The notes under the pieces were generated by a model that saw only the letters and a program-made list of their open reading frames with translations, did not search any database and had not been told where the DNA came from. Below are positions 34,184 through 44,063 of a stretch of DNA of 64,000 bases, piece by piece. Source of the DNA: Candidatus Nanopelagicales bacterium. GTDB taxonomy: Bacteria; Actinomycetota; Actinomycetes; S36-B12; CAIYMF01. Position 1 is the stretch's first letter. Each line of letters begins with the position of its first letter. A program made the translations under genes and the position numbers. The stretch spans positions 1 to 64,000 of the forward strand of contig JAFIHG010000027.1 in the NCBI GenBank assembly GCA_017848795.1, in the 5' to 3' direction.

Positions 34184-35176
34184 TTGCTGGGCGACGTGCG
34201 ACCCGTCACCGAGCTGCCCGCCGGCCTGCTCGCCCGAGCCGCGGGACAGTGCGGGCTGGTGAGCGCCGGCGACTGCCACGAGTTCGCCATCAGCACGGCC
34301 CGCCGCCGTGTCCTGTGCGAGCGCCGCACCTGGCGACGCCTCACTACGCGGGTGTACGACACGCGTCCGGGGCGCTTGCGGGCGTTGTCCTTCGAGGAGC
34401 GTGCGCGACGGGGCGCCTGGCTGGGAATGCTCGCGTACGGACCGGACGCGCGGGCAGTGGGCACCTCGGCACTGGCACTGCTCGGGGTCCAAGGACTGCC
34501 GGCCGTACCCACCCCCGAGGTCGCCCTCGCGGACGGCCGCTCGGTGCGCAGCCGCGACGGCATCACGGTCCGACAGCTCGACGCCGACATGCGGCTGGTA
34601 CGGGCGTGCGGTCGGTGGGTCGCGGCACCGGAATGGGCGCTCGCGCAGGCCGTGCCCTTGCTGGACCGCGACCATGCGGTGGCGGTGATGGACTCGATCC
34701 AGCACCTCGGGCGCCTCGACCCGGACGGCTTCGCGTGCGCCCGAGAACTGACCCGCGGTCGTCGGGGAGCCGCGCGCACCCACGGCTGGTGGGCGCTCTC
34801 CGACGGACGGGCCGAGTCACCGTTGGAGACGTTCGGGCGTCTGGACTGCCACGACGTCGGCGTCCCGCCCGACGACCTGCAGGTGGAGATCTTCAGTGAG
34901 CTCGGCGTGCTGCTGGGTCGGGGTGACACCGGATGGCGTCAAGCGAACGGCCGCTGGCTGATCGGCGAACTGGACGGGCGTGGCGTACATGAGTTGCCGG
35001 CGGCGCTGCTGCACGACCGCAGCCGCCAGAACGACTTCCTGCTCGACGGCGATGCCGACGTACTTCGCTTCACCTGGCGCGACATCGGCCCTCACCACCG
35101 GATGGGTCGTACGGTGCAGCGCTTTCTGGCGCGATCCGGCCGGTGGCCGGATCGCGGTGGGTCGCATCGATCATGA
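34184..35176 (+). CDS. AbiEi/DUF559-like hypothetical protein
   Basis: A 330-residue protein. The first part (GLVSAGDCHEFAISTARRRVLCERRTWRRLTTRVYD) resembles the winged-helix start of AbiEi-type antitoxin-like proteins. The end (WLIGELDGRGVHE ... RSRQNDFLLDGDADVLRFTWRDI) resembles the Vsr/DUF559 endonuclease-like fold with its E-x-D and Gln-Asn residues. Such orphan proteins are common in actinobacteria, and no toxin (AbiEii) gene is next to it. The frame opens at TTG 34184; GTG 34196 may be the real start. Its stop TGA lies in the left arm of the palindrome at 35168. Function unknown. Confidence 0.65.
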   Translation: MLGDVRPVTELPAGLLARAAGQCGLVSAGDCHEFAISTARRRVLCERRTWRRLTTRVYDTRPGRLRALSFEERARRGAWLGMLAYGPDARAVGTSALALLGVQGLPAVPTPEVALADGRSVRSRDGITVRQLDADMRLVRACGRWVAAPEWALAQAVPLLDRDHAVAVMDSIQHLGRLDPDGFACARELTRGRRGAARTHGWWALSDGRAESPLETFGRLDCHDVGVPPDDLQVEIFSELGVLLGRGDTGWRQANGRWLIGELDGRGVHELPAALLHDRSRQNDFLLDGDADVLRFTWRDIGPHHRMGRTVQRFLARSGRWPDRGGSHRS

Positions 35177-35223
35177 TGTCAGTGGGATCTGCGGCGTACG
35201 AGGGCCCACCAACGTCATGATCG
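35168..35223. repeat. GATCATGACGTYGGTGGG palindrome, copy b
   Basis: Arms 35168-35186 and 35205-35223 (19 bp, three mismatches, mostly wobble-compatible) around 18 nt. The right arm is identical to that of copy a. The arm gives the stop codon (TCA TGA) of the preceding gene, and the copy lies between convergent genes. Confidence 0.8.
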
Positions 35224-35256
35224 GCGCTGCGCCGGGACCCTGCGGCGGGTGGCGCC

Positions 35257-35940
35257 TCACCAGGGGAGGGGCTTGCCGTCCCGGAAGAAGCCGCCCTGCG
35301 GGCCGCCGGTCGGCAGGGTCGCCGCCCAGACGATGCTCTCGACGCCCTGGTCGATGCTGCGCGGCGCCCGCGGGCCGCCCATGTCGGTTCGCACCCAGCC
35401 CGGGTCGACCGAGTTGACCAGTACGTCGATGCCGCGCGGGATCTCGGCGGCGACCGTGACGGTGAGCGCGTTCAGCGCCGCCTTGGACAGCCCGTACGCC
35501 CCGCCGAACGGGCCGCCGAGGCCGAACGAACCGTTCTCGCTGCTCACATTGACGACGCGTCCGGTGCCGCGCGCCAGCATCCCGGGGAGCAGTGCCCGCA
35601 GCAGCAGCCACGGGCCGTACAGGTTCGTCGCCATGAGCTCGCTCATCCGCGGCTCGGAGATCTCGAGCGGGGACTCCTCGTAGTCGAGCCCGGCGTTGTT
35701 GACGAGTACGTCGGGCACCACCTGCGAGCGTGTCAGGGCGCGCGCGAGGCGTGTGATGTCAGCCGGGTCCGACACGTCGAGCGGCATCGCGGCCGCCCCG
35801 ATCGCGGCGGCTGCCGTCCGGGTGGCGTCGAGATCCCGGCCGGTGAGCAGCACCCGGTGGCCGAGCGTCGCGAGCCGCTCGGCCACCGCGCGGCCCAAGC
35901 CGCGATTCCCCCCGGTTATCAGCGCTGTGGGTCCGCTCAC
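35257..35940 (-). CDS. Short-chain dehydrogenase/reductase
   Basis: A 227-residue classical SDR. The NAD(P) motif TGGNRGLG is at residues 9-16, NNAG near 80, the catalytic Ser in [12 protein letters not shown] and YGLSK (Tyr-x3-Lys) near 150, followed by [15 protein letters not shown] 35940 overlaps the aceE stop (GTGA), so it is translated with pyruvate dehydrogenase. Substrate unknown; it resembles small carbonyl reductases. Confidence 0.88.
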   Translation of the reverse strand: MSGPTALITGGNRGLGRAVAERLATLGHRVLLTGRDLDATRTAAAAIGAAAMPLDVSDPADITRLARALTRSQVVPDVLVNNAGLDYEESPLEISEPRMSELMATNLYGPWLLLRALLPGMLARGTGRVVNVSSENGSFGLGGPFGGAYGLSKAALNALTVTVAAEIPRGIDVLVNSVDPGWVRTDMGGPRAPRSIDQGVESIVWAATLPTGGPQGGFFRDGKPLPW

Positions 35941-38672
35941 CCCGAACCCTCGGTCGACCCCGCCTCGGCCGCCGCAGGGTCGTGCAGCTGGTAGACGTCG
36001 ATCGCCTTCGCCGTCGACCCCGGCGCGACTTCTCCCTGGCGCTCCAAGCACATCAGCGTCTGGGTCGTGATGCTCTGCGCGTCCACGAGGAAGTGCCGAC
36101 GCAACGCGCCGCGCGTGTCGGACATCCCCCACCCGTCGGTGCCCAGCGAGGCGTACGTCCCGGGCGCCCACGGCCGGATCTGGTCCTGGACCTGCCGCAT
36201 GTAGTCCGACACCGCCACGACCGGGCCGGGCATCGGCGCCAGCCGCTTGGTGATGTATGCGGTGCGCGGCGGCTCGTTGGGGTTGAGCAGGTTGTGCCGA
36301 TCGACCTCGAGCCCGTCACGGCGCAACTCGTTCCAGCTCGTGACCGACCAGACGTCGGCCTGCACGCCCCACTCCTCGCGCAGCAGCCGCTGCGCCTCGA
36401 GCGCCCAGTTGACCGCGACCCCGGACGCGAGCAGCTGGGCGCGCGGCCCGGGCTCCTCGCCGGCCGGGGCGTACAGGTACATGCCGCGCAGCACGCCCTC
36501 GACGTCCAGGTTCTCCGGCTCGGCCGGCTGCGGGTACGGCTCGTTGTAGACCGTCAGGTAGTAGTAGATCGGCTCGGGGTCCTCGCCGAACATCCGGCGC
36601 AGCCCGTCCTTGACGATGTGGCCGAGCTCGTACCCGAACGCCGGGTCGTACGCCACCACACCGGGGTTGGTGGCCGCCAGCAGCGGCGACTGCCCGTCCT
36701 CGTGCTGCAGCCCCTCGCCGTTGAGCGTGGTACGACCGGCGGTGGCGCCGAGCACGAACCCGTGGACCATCTGGTCCATCGCGGCCCAGAAGCCGTCGCC
36801 GGTGCGCTGGAACCCGAACATCGAGTAGAAGATGTAGACCGGGATCATCGGTTCGCCGTGGGTGGCGTACGAGGAGCCGACGGCGGTCAGCGAGGCGACC
36901 GACCCGGCCTCGCTGATGCCCTCGTGCAGGATCACGCCCTTCTTGGACTCCTTGTACGCCAGCATCAGGTCCCGGTCCACCGACTGGTACGTCTGGCCGT
37001 GCGGGGAGTAGATCTTCGCGGTCGGGAACAGCGAGTCCATCCCGAACGTACGCGCCTCGTCCGGGATGATCGGCACGATGCGGTGACCGATGTCCGGGTC
37101 ACGCATCAGGTCCTTGAGCAGCCGGACGAACGCCATCGTCGTGGCGATGGGCTGCTTGCCCGACCCGCGCCGTACCGCGTCGAACGCCTGGTCCGGCGGC
37201 ACCGGGAGCGGGCGGGAGGGGACGCGCCGCTCGGGGACCGAGCCGCCGAGGACCCGGCGTCGTTCGAGCATGTAGCGGATGTGTTCGTGCTCCATGCCGG
37301 GGTGGTAGTACGGCGGCAGCTTGGGGTCCAGGTCGCTGTCCGGGATCGGGATCTGCAGCCGGTCGCGGAACGCCTTGAGGTCCTCGAGCGTGAGCTTCTT
37401 CATCTGGTGCGTCGCGTTGCGCGCCTCGAAGTGGCTGCCGAGCGTCCAGCCCTTGATGGTCTTGGCGAGGATCACGGTCGGCTGACCGGTGTGCTCGGTC
37501 GCAGCCCGGTACGCGGCATACATCTTGCGGTAGTCGTGGCCACCGCGCTGCAGCTTCCAGACCTCGTCGTCGGTCAGGTGCTCGACCATCCGCAGCGCCC
37601 GGGGGTCCCGCGCGAAGAAGTGCTCGCGTACGAACGCCCCGGACTCGGCCTTGTAGGTCTGGTAGTCGCCGTCGACGGTGTTGTTCATCAGGTTCACCAG
37701 AGCCCCGTCGCGGTCCTGGGCGAGCAGCTCGTCCCAGGCGCGTCCCCAGATCACCTTGATGACGTTCCAGCCGGCGCCGCGGAAGAACGACTCCAGCTCC
37801 TGGATGATCTTCCCGTTGCCGCGGACCGGGCCGTCGAGCCGCTGCAGGTTGCAGTTGATGACGAACGTCAGGTTGTCGAGCTCCTCCCGGGCCGCGACCC
37901 CGATCGCGCCGAGGCTCTCGACCTCGTCCATCTCGCCGTCGCCGAGGAACGCCCACACCCGTTGCTGGCTGGTGTCCTTGATGCCGCGATCGTGCAGGTA
38001 CTTGTTGAACCGCGCCTGGTAGATCGCGTTGAGCGGGCCGAGCCCCATCGAGACGGTCGGGAACTCCCAGAAGTCCGGCATCAGCCGCGGGTGAGGGTAC
38101 GACGGCAGCCCGCCACCCGGGTGCGAGAGCTCCTGCCGGAAGCCGTCGAGCTGCGACTCCGAGAGCCGGCCCTCGAGGAAGGCGCGGGCGTAGATGCCGG
38201 GCGATCCGTGGCCCTGGAAGAAGACCTGGTCACCGCCCCCCATGTGCTCCTTGCCGCGGAAGAAGTGGTTGAACCCGACCTCGTAGATCGACGCCGTCGA
38301 CGCGTACGTCGAGATGTGGCCGCCGACCCCGATCCCGGGCCGCTGCGCGCGGTGCACCATGATCGCCGCGTTCCAGCGGCAGTACTCCCGGATCCGCCGT
38401 TCGACCGCCTCGTCGCCGGGGAACCACGGCTCGCGCTCCGGGGGGATGGTGTTGATGTAGTCGGTGCTGCGCAGGCTCGGCACGCCGACCTTCTGTTCGG
38501 CTGCGCGTCGCAGCAGCGACAGCATGATGTAGCGCGCCCGGTACGCGCCGGCGTGCGCCACCAGCGCGTCGAAGGACTCCAGCCACTCGGAGGTCTCGTC
38601 CGGGTCGACGTCGACGTACTGGGTGGGAAGCCCACCCGCCAGCAGGGGTTCGCGATCGCGTCCTGATGCCAC
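35937..38672 (-). CDS. aceE: Pyruvate dehydrogenase E1 component, homodimeric
   Basis: Thiamine-diphosphate enzyme that decarboxylates pyruvate and acetylates the lipoyl domain of E2 in the pyruvate dehydrogenase complex. The 911 residues match the AceE family in length. [20 protein letters not shown] lies near residue 118, and the TPP/Mg motif [14 protein letters not shown] runs from about residue 241 to [18 protein letters not shown] 38672 is the start. No E2/E3 gene is adjacent, as usual in actinobacteria. The short-chain dehydrogenase gene downstream is translationally coupled. Confidence 0.96.
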   Translation of the reverse strand: MASGRDREPLLAGGLPTQYVDVDPDETSEWLESFDALVAHAGAYRARYIMLSLLRRAAEQKVGVPSLRSTDYINTIPPEREPWFPGDEAVERRIREYCRWNAAIMVHRAQRPGIGVGGHISTYASTASIYEVGFNHFFRGKEHMGGGDQVFFQGHGSPGIYARAFLEGRLSESQLDGFRQELSHPGGGLPSYPHPRLMPDFWEFPTVSMGLGPLNAIYQARFNKYLHDRGIKDTSQQRVWAFLGDGEMDEVESLGAIGVAAREELDNLTFVINCNLQRLDGPVRGNGKIIQELESFFRGAGWNVIKVIWGRAWDELLAQDRDGALVNLMNNTVDGDYQTYKAESGAFVREHFFARDPRALRMVEHLTDDEVWKLQRGGHDYRKMYAAYRAATEHTGQPTVILAKTIKGWTLGSHFEARNATHQMKKLTLEDLKAFRDRLQIPIPDSDLDPKLPPYYHPGMEHEHIRYMLERRRVLGGSVPERRVPSRPLPVPPDQAFDAVRRGSGKQPIATTMAFVRLLKDLMRDPDIGHRIVPIIPDEARTFGMDSLFPTAKIYSPHGQTYQSVDRDLMLAYKESKKGVILHEGISEAGSVASLTAVGSSYATHGEPMIPVYIFYSMFGFQRTGDGFWAAMDQMVHGFVLGATAGRTTLNGEGLQHEDGQSPLLAATNPGVVAYDPAFGYELGHIVKDGLRRMFGEDPEPIYYYLTVYNEPYPQPAEPENLDVEGVLRGMYLYAPAGEEPGPRAQLLASGVAVNWALEAQRLLREEWGVQADVWSVTSWNELRRDGLEVDRHNLLNPNEPPRTAYITKRLAPMPGPVVAVSDYMRQVQDQIRPWAPGTYASLGTDGWGMSDTRGALRRHFLVDAQSITTQTLMCLERQGEVAPGSTAKAIDVYQLHDPAAAEAGSTEGSG

Positions 38673-38885
38673 GCCTCAAGCTCTTTTCTTCTCGCCTCCC
38701 GGGCCGGGTCGCGGCCCGTACCTCCCATCCTGCCCCGTATCGCCGGCAGCCACCCGTGTAGGTCACCAGTCGGACGGTTCGGGTCGACTCGCCGCGATGT
38801 GCTTGCGCACCCGTACGCGGGTCGGATGGACTACTGGCGCACACCCCGCCGGGCAACGGCGGACCGGCAACGAGCGGAGGATGGC

Positions 38886-39341
38886 GTGGTGCCGACCGCG
38901 GAGGACGCGGACCCCACTGATGCGGACGTACGCACGGTCGGCGGCGGGGGCGCGGCCGCGAAGTTCGGGCTGCGCCCCGGGCAGACGGTGCAGGAGCTGG
39001 GCTGGGACGAGGACAGCGACGAGGAGCTGCGCGACTCCATCGAGTCGATCACCGGCAGTGCACTCCTCGACGAGGACTACGACGGCGTCGTCGACGTGGT
39101 GCTGCTCTGGTACCGCGACGGTGACGGCGACCTCGTCGACACGCTCGTCGACGCGATCGGCCCGCTCGCCGACTCCGGGCTGGTCTGGCTGCTCACCCCC
39201 AAGCTCGGCCGGGACGGTCACGTCGAGTCGGCCGACATCTCCGACGCCGCCCCGACCGCCGGACTGTCGGCCACCTCGACGGTGTCGGCCTCGCGCGACT
39301 GGCAGGGGACCCGGCTCGTCGCGCCTCGCGCCCGGCGCTGA
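38886..39341 (+). CDS. DUF3052 family protein
   Basis: A 151-residue acidic actinobacterial protein (DUF3052) of unknown function. KFGLRPGQTVQELGWDEDSDEELRD, ALLDEDYDGVVDVVLLWYRDGDGDLVD and VWLLTPKLGRDGHVE are the family core. GTG 38886 was chosen since GCGGAGG lies 5 bp upstream and homology begins soon after; a longer start at 38826 is possible. Members usually lie divergent from aceE, as here. Confidence 0.83.
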   Translation: MVPTAEDADPTDADVRTVGGGGAAAKFGLRPGQTVQELGWDEDSDEELRDSIESITGSALLDEDYDGVVDVVLLWYRDGDGDLVDTLVDAIGPLADSGLVWLLTPKLGRDGHVESADISDAAPTAGLSATSTVSASRDWQGTRLVAPRARR

Positions 39342-39455
39342 GCGCGGCCGCCGGGCGACCGGCGGCACGACCTCGTCGGGTACGGGACCGCCCGTGAAAG
39401 GATCGGGGCTTCGCGGCGCAGCTGCCGCCCCCGTCCCAACCCGAGAGGTCGCCAG

Positions 39456-39914
39456 ATGTCGCTCGAGATCGGCCAGCCAGCCCCCGACTTCACCCTCAAC
39501 AACCAGTACGGCGCACCGGTGACGCTGTCGTCGTACCGCGGGGAGAAGAACGTCGTCGTGGTCTTCTACCCGAAGGCGTTCACGGGGACGTGCACCGGCG
39601 AGCTGTGCGCGATCCGCGACGAGAAGGAGCACTTCGAGACCGACGACACCGTCGTGCTCGCAGTCTCCACCGACACCGACGCGACCCTCAAGGCGTTCGC
39701 CGCCTCGGAGGGGCTGGAGTACCAGCTGCTCAGCGACCACTGGCCGCACGGCGCCGTCGCGCAGGAGTACGGCGTGTTCCTGCCCGAACGGGGCTTCGCC
39801 ACCCGCGGCACCTTCATCATCGACAAGGACGGCATCCTGCGCTGGTCGGTCGTGAACGCGCCCGGCGACGCGCGCGACACCGCCGACTACCGCGAGGCGC
39901 TCGCCGCTCTCTAG
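39456..39914 (+). CDS. ahpE: Peroxiredoxin, AhpE type
   Basis: A 152-residue thiol peroxidase. The peroxidatic Cys46 lies in FTGTCTGELC, with Cys51 five residues on, as in AhpE (1-Cys, reduced by mycoredoxin/mycothiol in actinobacteria). RGTFIIDKDGILRW near residue 117 is typical. It is followed after 7 bp by a zinc-ribbon gene. Confidence 0.92.
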   Translation: MSLEIGQPAPDFTLNNQYGAPVTLSSYRGEKNVVVVFYPKAFTGTCTGELCAIRDEKEHFETDDTVVLAVSTDTDATLKAFAASEGLEYQLLSDHWPHGAVAQEYGVFLPERGFATRGTFIIDKDGILRWSVVNAPGDARDTADYREALAAL

Positions 39915-39921
39915 GACCGCC

Positions 39922-40263
39922 ATGGGCTGCCTGCTGTGCGGTCGGCGCCAGGAGGACCCGGTCAGGGTGCCTTCGCCGTGGCGCAGAGGTGTGGTGCTCG
40001 CTCCTACCGCGCGGCAGGTGCTCGTGTGCCCGCAGTGCCAGGACGACGCCGATTGGACCGAGGTCCTCGCCCGCTGCGAACGCTGCGACGGGACCAGCCT
40101 GATGGTCCGCTTCGGCGAGATCAGCTGCCGGCGGTGTGGTGTCGTCGCAGCGCGTGCCGGGCGTACGACCCCGCCCGATCCGGACGACGCAGCCCGGCTG
40201 GCACTGCGCGACGACGTCGCGGCGGCCATCGAGCGGGTGCTGGGGCGTACGCCCGGCGGGTGA
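39922..40263 (+). CDS. Small zinc-ribbon protein
   Basis: A 113-residue protein with four CxxC pairs: CLLC (3-6), CPQC, CERC and CRRC, enough for two zinc ribbons (rubredoxin-like knuckles). The C-terminus is a helix (DDVAAAIERVLG). I do not recognise a family. It starts 7 bp after ahpE and is surely co-transcribed with it. A redox-linked zinc role is possible but unproven. Confidence 0.7.
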   Translation: MGCLLCGRRQEDPVRVPSPWRRGVVLAPTARQVLVCPQCQDDADWTEVLARCERCDGTSLMVRFGEISCRRCGVVAARAGRTTPPDPDDAARLALRDDVAAAIERVLGRTPGG

Positions 40264-40308
40264 AGGGCGGGTACCCTCGTCACTCCCCGCGTTGCGTACG
40301 CACGCGCC

Positions 40309-40382
40309 GGGCGCATAGCTCAGTTGGTCAGAGCACCGGTCTTACACACCGGGGGTCGGCGGTTCGAGCCCGTCTGCGCCCA
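40309..40382 (+). tRNA. tRNA-Val (anticodon TAC)
   Basis: A complete cloverleaf: acceptor GGGCGCA/TGCGCCC, D arm AGCTCAGTTGGTCAGAGCA, anticodon stem CCGGT/ACCGG with loop CTTACAC (TAC, reading GTA), T arm with TTCGAGC and discriminator A. CCA is not encoded. A strong hairpin follows 20 bp downstream. Confidence 0.95.
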
Positions 40383-40402
40383 CCCGTCCGTCCCGTGACT
40401 TT

Positions 40403-40474
40403 GTTGATCAAGGAGAAGGTGACGTTTCCGATCAAGAAACCAAGATCGAAGACGTCACCTTCTCCTTGATCAAC
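40403..40474. terminator. Bidirectional hairpin between tRNA-Val and metalloprotease
   Basis: Perfect 23-bp arms (40403-40425 and 40452-40474, containing TTGATCAAGGAGAAGG) around a 26-nt loop that holds a smaller CGATC/GATCG stem. It lies between convergent transcripts and probably ends both. The right arm supplies the metalloprotease stop codon (TGA in TTGATCAA). Confidence 0.75.
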
Positions 40475-43253
40475 GACGCGTGGTCTTGAGCGGCGAGAAG
40501 GTGATCGACCACGAGCGGCGGACGTTGCTCCAGGTGATGGTCTCGTTCGAGTCCGAGCCGCTGTAGCTGTACGGGCCTTGCCGCACGGTCACAGTGAACG
40601 GTTTGCCCCCCGCGATGGTCGACCAGGGCACGGTCGCCTGCATGTTCGGCTCGTCCCAGAGCGCAGCCGGTGCGCCGTCACCGAACCATTCGGGGCACTT
40701 CCCGGCCAGCATCCTGCGGGGAGTGAGCAACGGGAGCGTGACCGTCGCGTTCTTCGCGCCATCCGGCCGGTAGAAGGAGGCCCACCAGAGGGGCTGCTGG
40801 ATGTCCACCTTGGAAATACATGGCTCGGCGGCATGGCCGGCGCTGTAGTCGCAGTCGGAACCGTAGTTCTGCTCGACGTGGACCAACGCGGGGATGTCGA
40901 CGAGACTGACCTTGTCGCTCTCGATGGCACCGTCGCCGGTGGGTCCCGACGGAGGAGCCGGGTCGAGCGAGATCCGTTGGAATTCACGGCCCTGGACATG
41001 ACACGGGGGACGCGTCCGGCCCAGCTCGTACGTCAGGTCGAAGCTGCCGTTGATGGCTGTGACCTGGTAGTGCGGTGAGCAGTCGGCGTCCGCGGTCACC
41101 AGCGGTCGTCGGTCGGTCGTCTTGCTGTTGGCCGAGTTCTTCACGTCGGCGCGTGCGGTGATCAGTACGACACGCTGGAGTTCGTCCTCCTTGCGGTCCG
41201 GGCAGAACCGGATCTGGTCCTGGGTGCTGTAGTCCTCGTACTTCCAGTGTCCGTCCCGGTACTGCAGGAACGCCTGCAGGCTGGCGGTCTTGTCGGCGTG
41301 GCCGGGGTTGTCGATCTGGAGGGTCCTCACCTTGGGGTCGACCGCGATGTCGATGTAGGCGCGGCCGCGCCAGAACAGCTTGTATCCGACCCGGTGCTTG
41401 GCGCCCTTCCTCAGGGTGCGCTCATCGACCTCGTCGCGCGAGTACGGGTTCTCCGGCCAGCGGTCCCACAGCACGAAGGGATTGGCGCGGGCCGGGCGAG
41501 CGGTGTTCCAGGCCGCGCGTGCGAAGCCCGGCCATTGCTTCACCAGTCCGCCGGGGACGCCCTTGTCCACCGCATGCCATTGGTCGTTCTTCTCACGCTG
41601 GGCGTAGATCTTCCCGATCACGCTGTTGCCGTTGATCTTGGCCAGGTACATCCAGAGCGGCCAGTACGCGTACGCGCGCGAGATCAAGCGCGAGGAGTAC
41701 AGCTCGTGGAACGTGGTCGCCAGCAGACCGACGTGTCCGGAGTCGGTGTGGTGGTACGTGTCGCCCGGGACACCCATCGTGGCGGCCCAGCTCGCCGAGC
41801 CCTCGTCGAGCTCTGCGTAGGTGTCGCAGTTCGTGCCCTTCTGCAGGAAGGCGTTCTGGAACGCGTGGAACAATTCGTGTGCGACCGCCCACTTCGTCGG
41901 GCTCGCAACGAGTGTGATCCAGCTCGGACCCTGGCAGGACGGCTTGTCGAACCACACATGCACGGTCTCATGTGCCATGTACTTCCGTTCCAGGCTGACG
42001 CCGGGGTAGAGGTAGATGTCGAGCCGGCCGTCCCCGCCGTCGAAACACGGGTGTCCAGCGTCGCTGACAGGCTCGCGTCCCATCGCCTGGTGGAACTTCT
42101 TCCACAGTCCCGGCAGGTAAGCGGCGATCTGCCGGGCGAGCCGGGCATCGCCCGCATCGCTTTCATAGCCGACCTCGCCGTCGCGAGGTGCCCGATGCCA
42201 GATCCGCGCCTTGCCGTCCGCTGTATCTACCGCCTGGTATGACGGCGTTCCCGCATAGCTCCGATCCCAGAACTCGTCGATACTCGCCTGGCGGTCCATC
42301 GGGTTCTTGTCGCTGCATATTTCGGGCTTGGCCGCGGTGGCGTGACGAGACATCGACGACGCCGTGAGGACACCGCGGCCTGGCGGCGCAACGCGCAGCG
42401 CGCCGCCAGGCCGTTCGGCTGCAGCAGGCTCCGTGACCTTCCCCGACTTTCTTGGAGTCCGCTTGTAGCCTCCCGCCAGCCCGTACGCACTGCCTTCGAG
42501 GGTGGGCGGGAGCAAGAAGGGCAGGATCTTCTTGCGCATCTTCGCGCTCATCGACTCCCACCGGGTGACCGCGTCGCGGCCGATGCCGGTGTCCGCGTAC
42601 CCGGTCGGTTTCGCGCCACGGTACTTCTTGGGCAACCGCTTGTCGCCGTACAGTGCGTAGTAACGGAACAGGATCGCCTTGTCCGCCTTGAGCTTCTTCG
42701 TCTTGTCGGCTTTGGCGATCTTGGTTGCGCTTGTCGGCTTCGGCTTGATGACCTTCAGCGGCTTCTTGCCCGCCGTGCACGTCTTGCCCACGCACGCCAG
42801 CAACCGGTACGTGCCGGGCTTGGTCCTCCTCGGAACCCTCACCACGGCCCGCGCGGTGACCTTCTTGCCCAAACCGGTCGCCACACCAAGCCGCTTGTCG
42901 CCCTTACGCTTCTTGGCGCTCGTGGCCAGCACGTACGTGACAGTCGTCATCGCCTTCTTGCCGCGCTTGTTCCAGACCACCTTCGCCGAGACCAGCGCGC
43001 CCTCCCCGCGGCCCACCCGAGCGGTCACAGCACGGACCTTGGCGATCCGCGGCGTCTTCTTGTTCTTGGCCTTCGGCTTGCTGGCGCGCTTCTTGGCAGG
43101 CAGTGCGCTGGCCGGGGTAGCGGCGGAGGCCGGACGCGCGATGCTCCCGATCGGTGAGGCGGGCGCAGCGCCGAGAGCCGCCGCCGGCACGGGCGCCAGC
43201 CCCAACACGAGGGCGAGGGTCCCCAAGGTGGCCAGTGCGGCGCGTGGCTTCAT
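40470..43253 (-). CDS. Large secreted zinc metalloprotease (HELFH)
   Basis: A 927-residue exported protein. It has a Sec signal (MKPRAALATLGTLALVLGLAPVPAAALG), a very Lys-rich linker (about residues 50-185) and a core with the zinc motif HELFH at 459-463. A candidate third ligand is Glu484 in ELDEGSASW, a gluzincin-like spacing. The C-terminal ~350 residues are beta-rich, with several Cys pairs (CPDR, CSPH, CHVQ, CDYS, CISK), likely accessory domains. Peptidase family is not recognised with certainty. The gene is AT-richer than its neighbours and lies between 17-bp near-identical sequences. The longer frame upstream of ATG 43253 is unlikely to be used. Confidence 0.8.
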   Translation of the reverse strand: MKPRAALATLGTLALVLGLAPVPAAALGAAPASPIGSIARPASAATPASALPAKKRASKPKAKNKKTPRIAKVRAVTARVGRGEGALVSAKVVWNKRGKKAMTTVTYVLATSAKKRKGDKRLGVATGLGKKVTARAVVRVPRRTKPGTYRLLACVGKTCTAGKKPLKVIKPKPTSATKIAKADKTKKLKADKAILFRYYALYGDKRLPKKYRGAKPTGYADTGIGRDAVTRWESMSAKMRKKILPFLLPPTLEGSAYGLAGGYKRTPRKSGKVTEPAAAERPGGALRVAPPGRGVLTASSMSRHATAAKPEICSDKNPMDRQASIDEFWDRSYAGTPSYQAVDTADGKARIWHRAPRDGEVGYESDAGDARLARQIAAYLPGLWKKFHQAMGREPVSDAGHPCFDGGDGRLDIYLYPGVSLERKYMAHETVHVWFDKPSCQGPSWITLVASPTKWAVAHELFHAFQNAFLQKGTNCDTYAELDEGSASWAATMGVPGDTYHHTDSGHVGLLATTFHELYSSRLISRAYAYWPLWMYLAKINGNSVIGKIYAQREKNDQWHAVDKGVPGGLVKQWPGFARAAWNTARPARANPFVLWDRWPENPYSRDEVDERTLRKGAKHRVGYKLFWRGRAYIDIAVDPKVRTLQIDNPGHADKTASLQAFLQYRDGHWKYEDYSTQDQIRFCPDRKEDELQRVVLITARADVKNSANSKTTDRRPLVTADADCSPHYQVTAINGSFDLTYELGRTRPPCHVQGREFQRISLDPAPPSGPTGDGAIESDKVSLVDIPALVHVEQNYGSDCDYSAGHAAEPCISKVDIQQPLWWASFYRPDGAKNATVTLPLLTPRRMLAGKCPEWFGDGAPAALWDEPNMQATVPWSTIAGGKPFTVTVRQGPYSYSGSDSNETITWSNVRRSWSITFSPLKTTRR

Positions 43254-43347
43254 GTGGACGTCCTCTGTCACTGACCCGTGTAGTGCACGGAACAGTAGGG
43301 GTACCGCAGCCCGGCCGCAAGAGCAGGAGGCCACCGAGCCCCCGCCT

Positions 43348-43359
43348 CGTTGATCAACG
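43348..43359. promoter_or_regulatory. 12-bp palindrome upstream of PadR gene
   Basis: CGTTGATCAACG is a perfect palindrome 31 bp before the PadR start, in the divergent region with the metalloprotease. It could be a regulator site. The same TTGATCAACG occurs in the hairpin at the far end of the metalloprotease gene. Confidence 0.4.
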
Positions 43360-43389
43360 TCGCGTGAGGTCAGCGAGTACGCTCCGCTC

Positions 43390-44022
43390 GTGGCGCCCCT
43401 GACGTCGACGTCGTACGCGTTGCTGGGTCTGCTCTCGAGCCGCTCGGCGACCTCGTACGAACTCGCCAAACAAGTCCGCCGAAGCCTGCGCTACTTCTGG
43501 CCGCGCGCTGAACGGAATATCTACGAGGAACCCAAACGACTCGTGGACGCAGGATTCGTGACAGCGACCGTCGAACCCCTGGGACGACGCACGCGCACCG
43601 TGTACGCGATCACCGCGAAGGGCCGCCGTGCGCTTTCCAGGTGGCTCGCCGAGCCGTCGGCCGACCTGACCGTCGAGTCGGAGGGCCTGCTGAAGTCGTT
43701 CTTCGCCGTCGACGGCGACATCGCCTCGCTGCGCGCCACTCTCGAGACGTTCGAAACGCAGGCGACGCAGCGACTCGGGGCGCTCGCCGCCATGTGCTTG
43801 GAGACCGTGAACGGTGAGGCGCGGTACCCGGAACGGGTCCACATCAACGCGCTGACGATGCGCCTGGCGATCGACATGGAGCGGCTGCAGGCGGCGTGGG
43901 CGCGCTGGGCGCTCGAACAGGTAGGCGGTTGGGAGGACACCCGCAGTCCGGCACTGACCTGGCGAGCCGAGGCGATGGAGGTGTTCCGGGACGGCGCTGG
44001 CCTGACGGCGCTGGAGCCCTGA
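43390..44022 (+). CDS. PadR-family transcriptional regulator
   Basis: A 210-residue regulator: N-terminal PadR winged helix (ALLGLLSSRSATSYELAKQV ... YEEPKRLVDAGFVTATVEPLGRRTRTVYAITAKGRRALSRWL, split by the linker YFWPRAERNI), and a C-terminal helical dimer domain (Vir_act_alpha_C). GTG 43390 is the start. It is divergent from the metalloprotease, which it may control. Ligand unknown. Confidence 0.86.
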   Translation: MAPLTSTSYALLGLLSSRSATSYELAKQVRRSLRYFWPRAERNIYEEPKRLVDAGFVTATVEPLGRRTRTVYAITAKGRRALSRWLAEPSADLTVESEGLLKSFFAVDGDIASLRATLETFETQATQRLGALAAMCLETVNGEARYPERVHINALTMRLAIDMERLQAAWARWALEQVGGWEDTRSPALTWRAEAMEVFRDGAGLTALEP

Positions 44023-44063
44023 CGGGTACGGTGGCGGTCCGAACCACCCAGCCGAGGAGACCG

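Noticed and set aside
35982-38666. Long plus-strand open frame opposite aceE
   Set aside because: Antisense shadow of a clear 911-residue AceE; translation is Arg/Val/Leu-rich with no domain.
40309-40474. tRNA-Val region considered as an integration site (attB/attL)
   Set aside because: No duplicate of the tRNA 3' end was seen elsewhere in the window, and no integrase is present; the following hairpin is better explained as a terminator.
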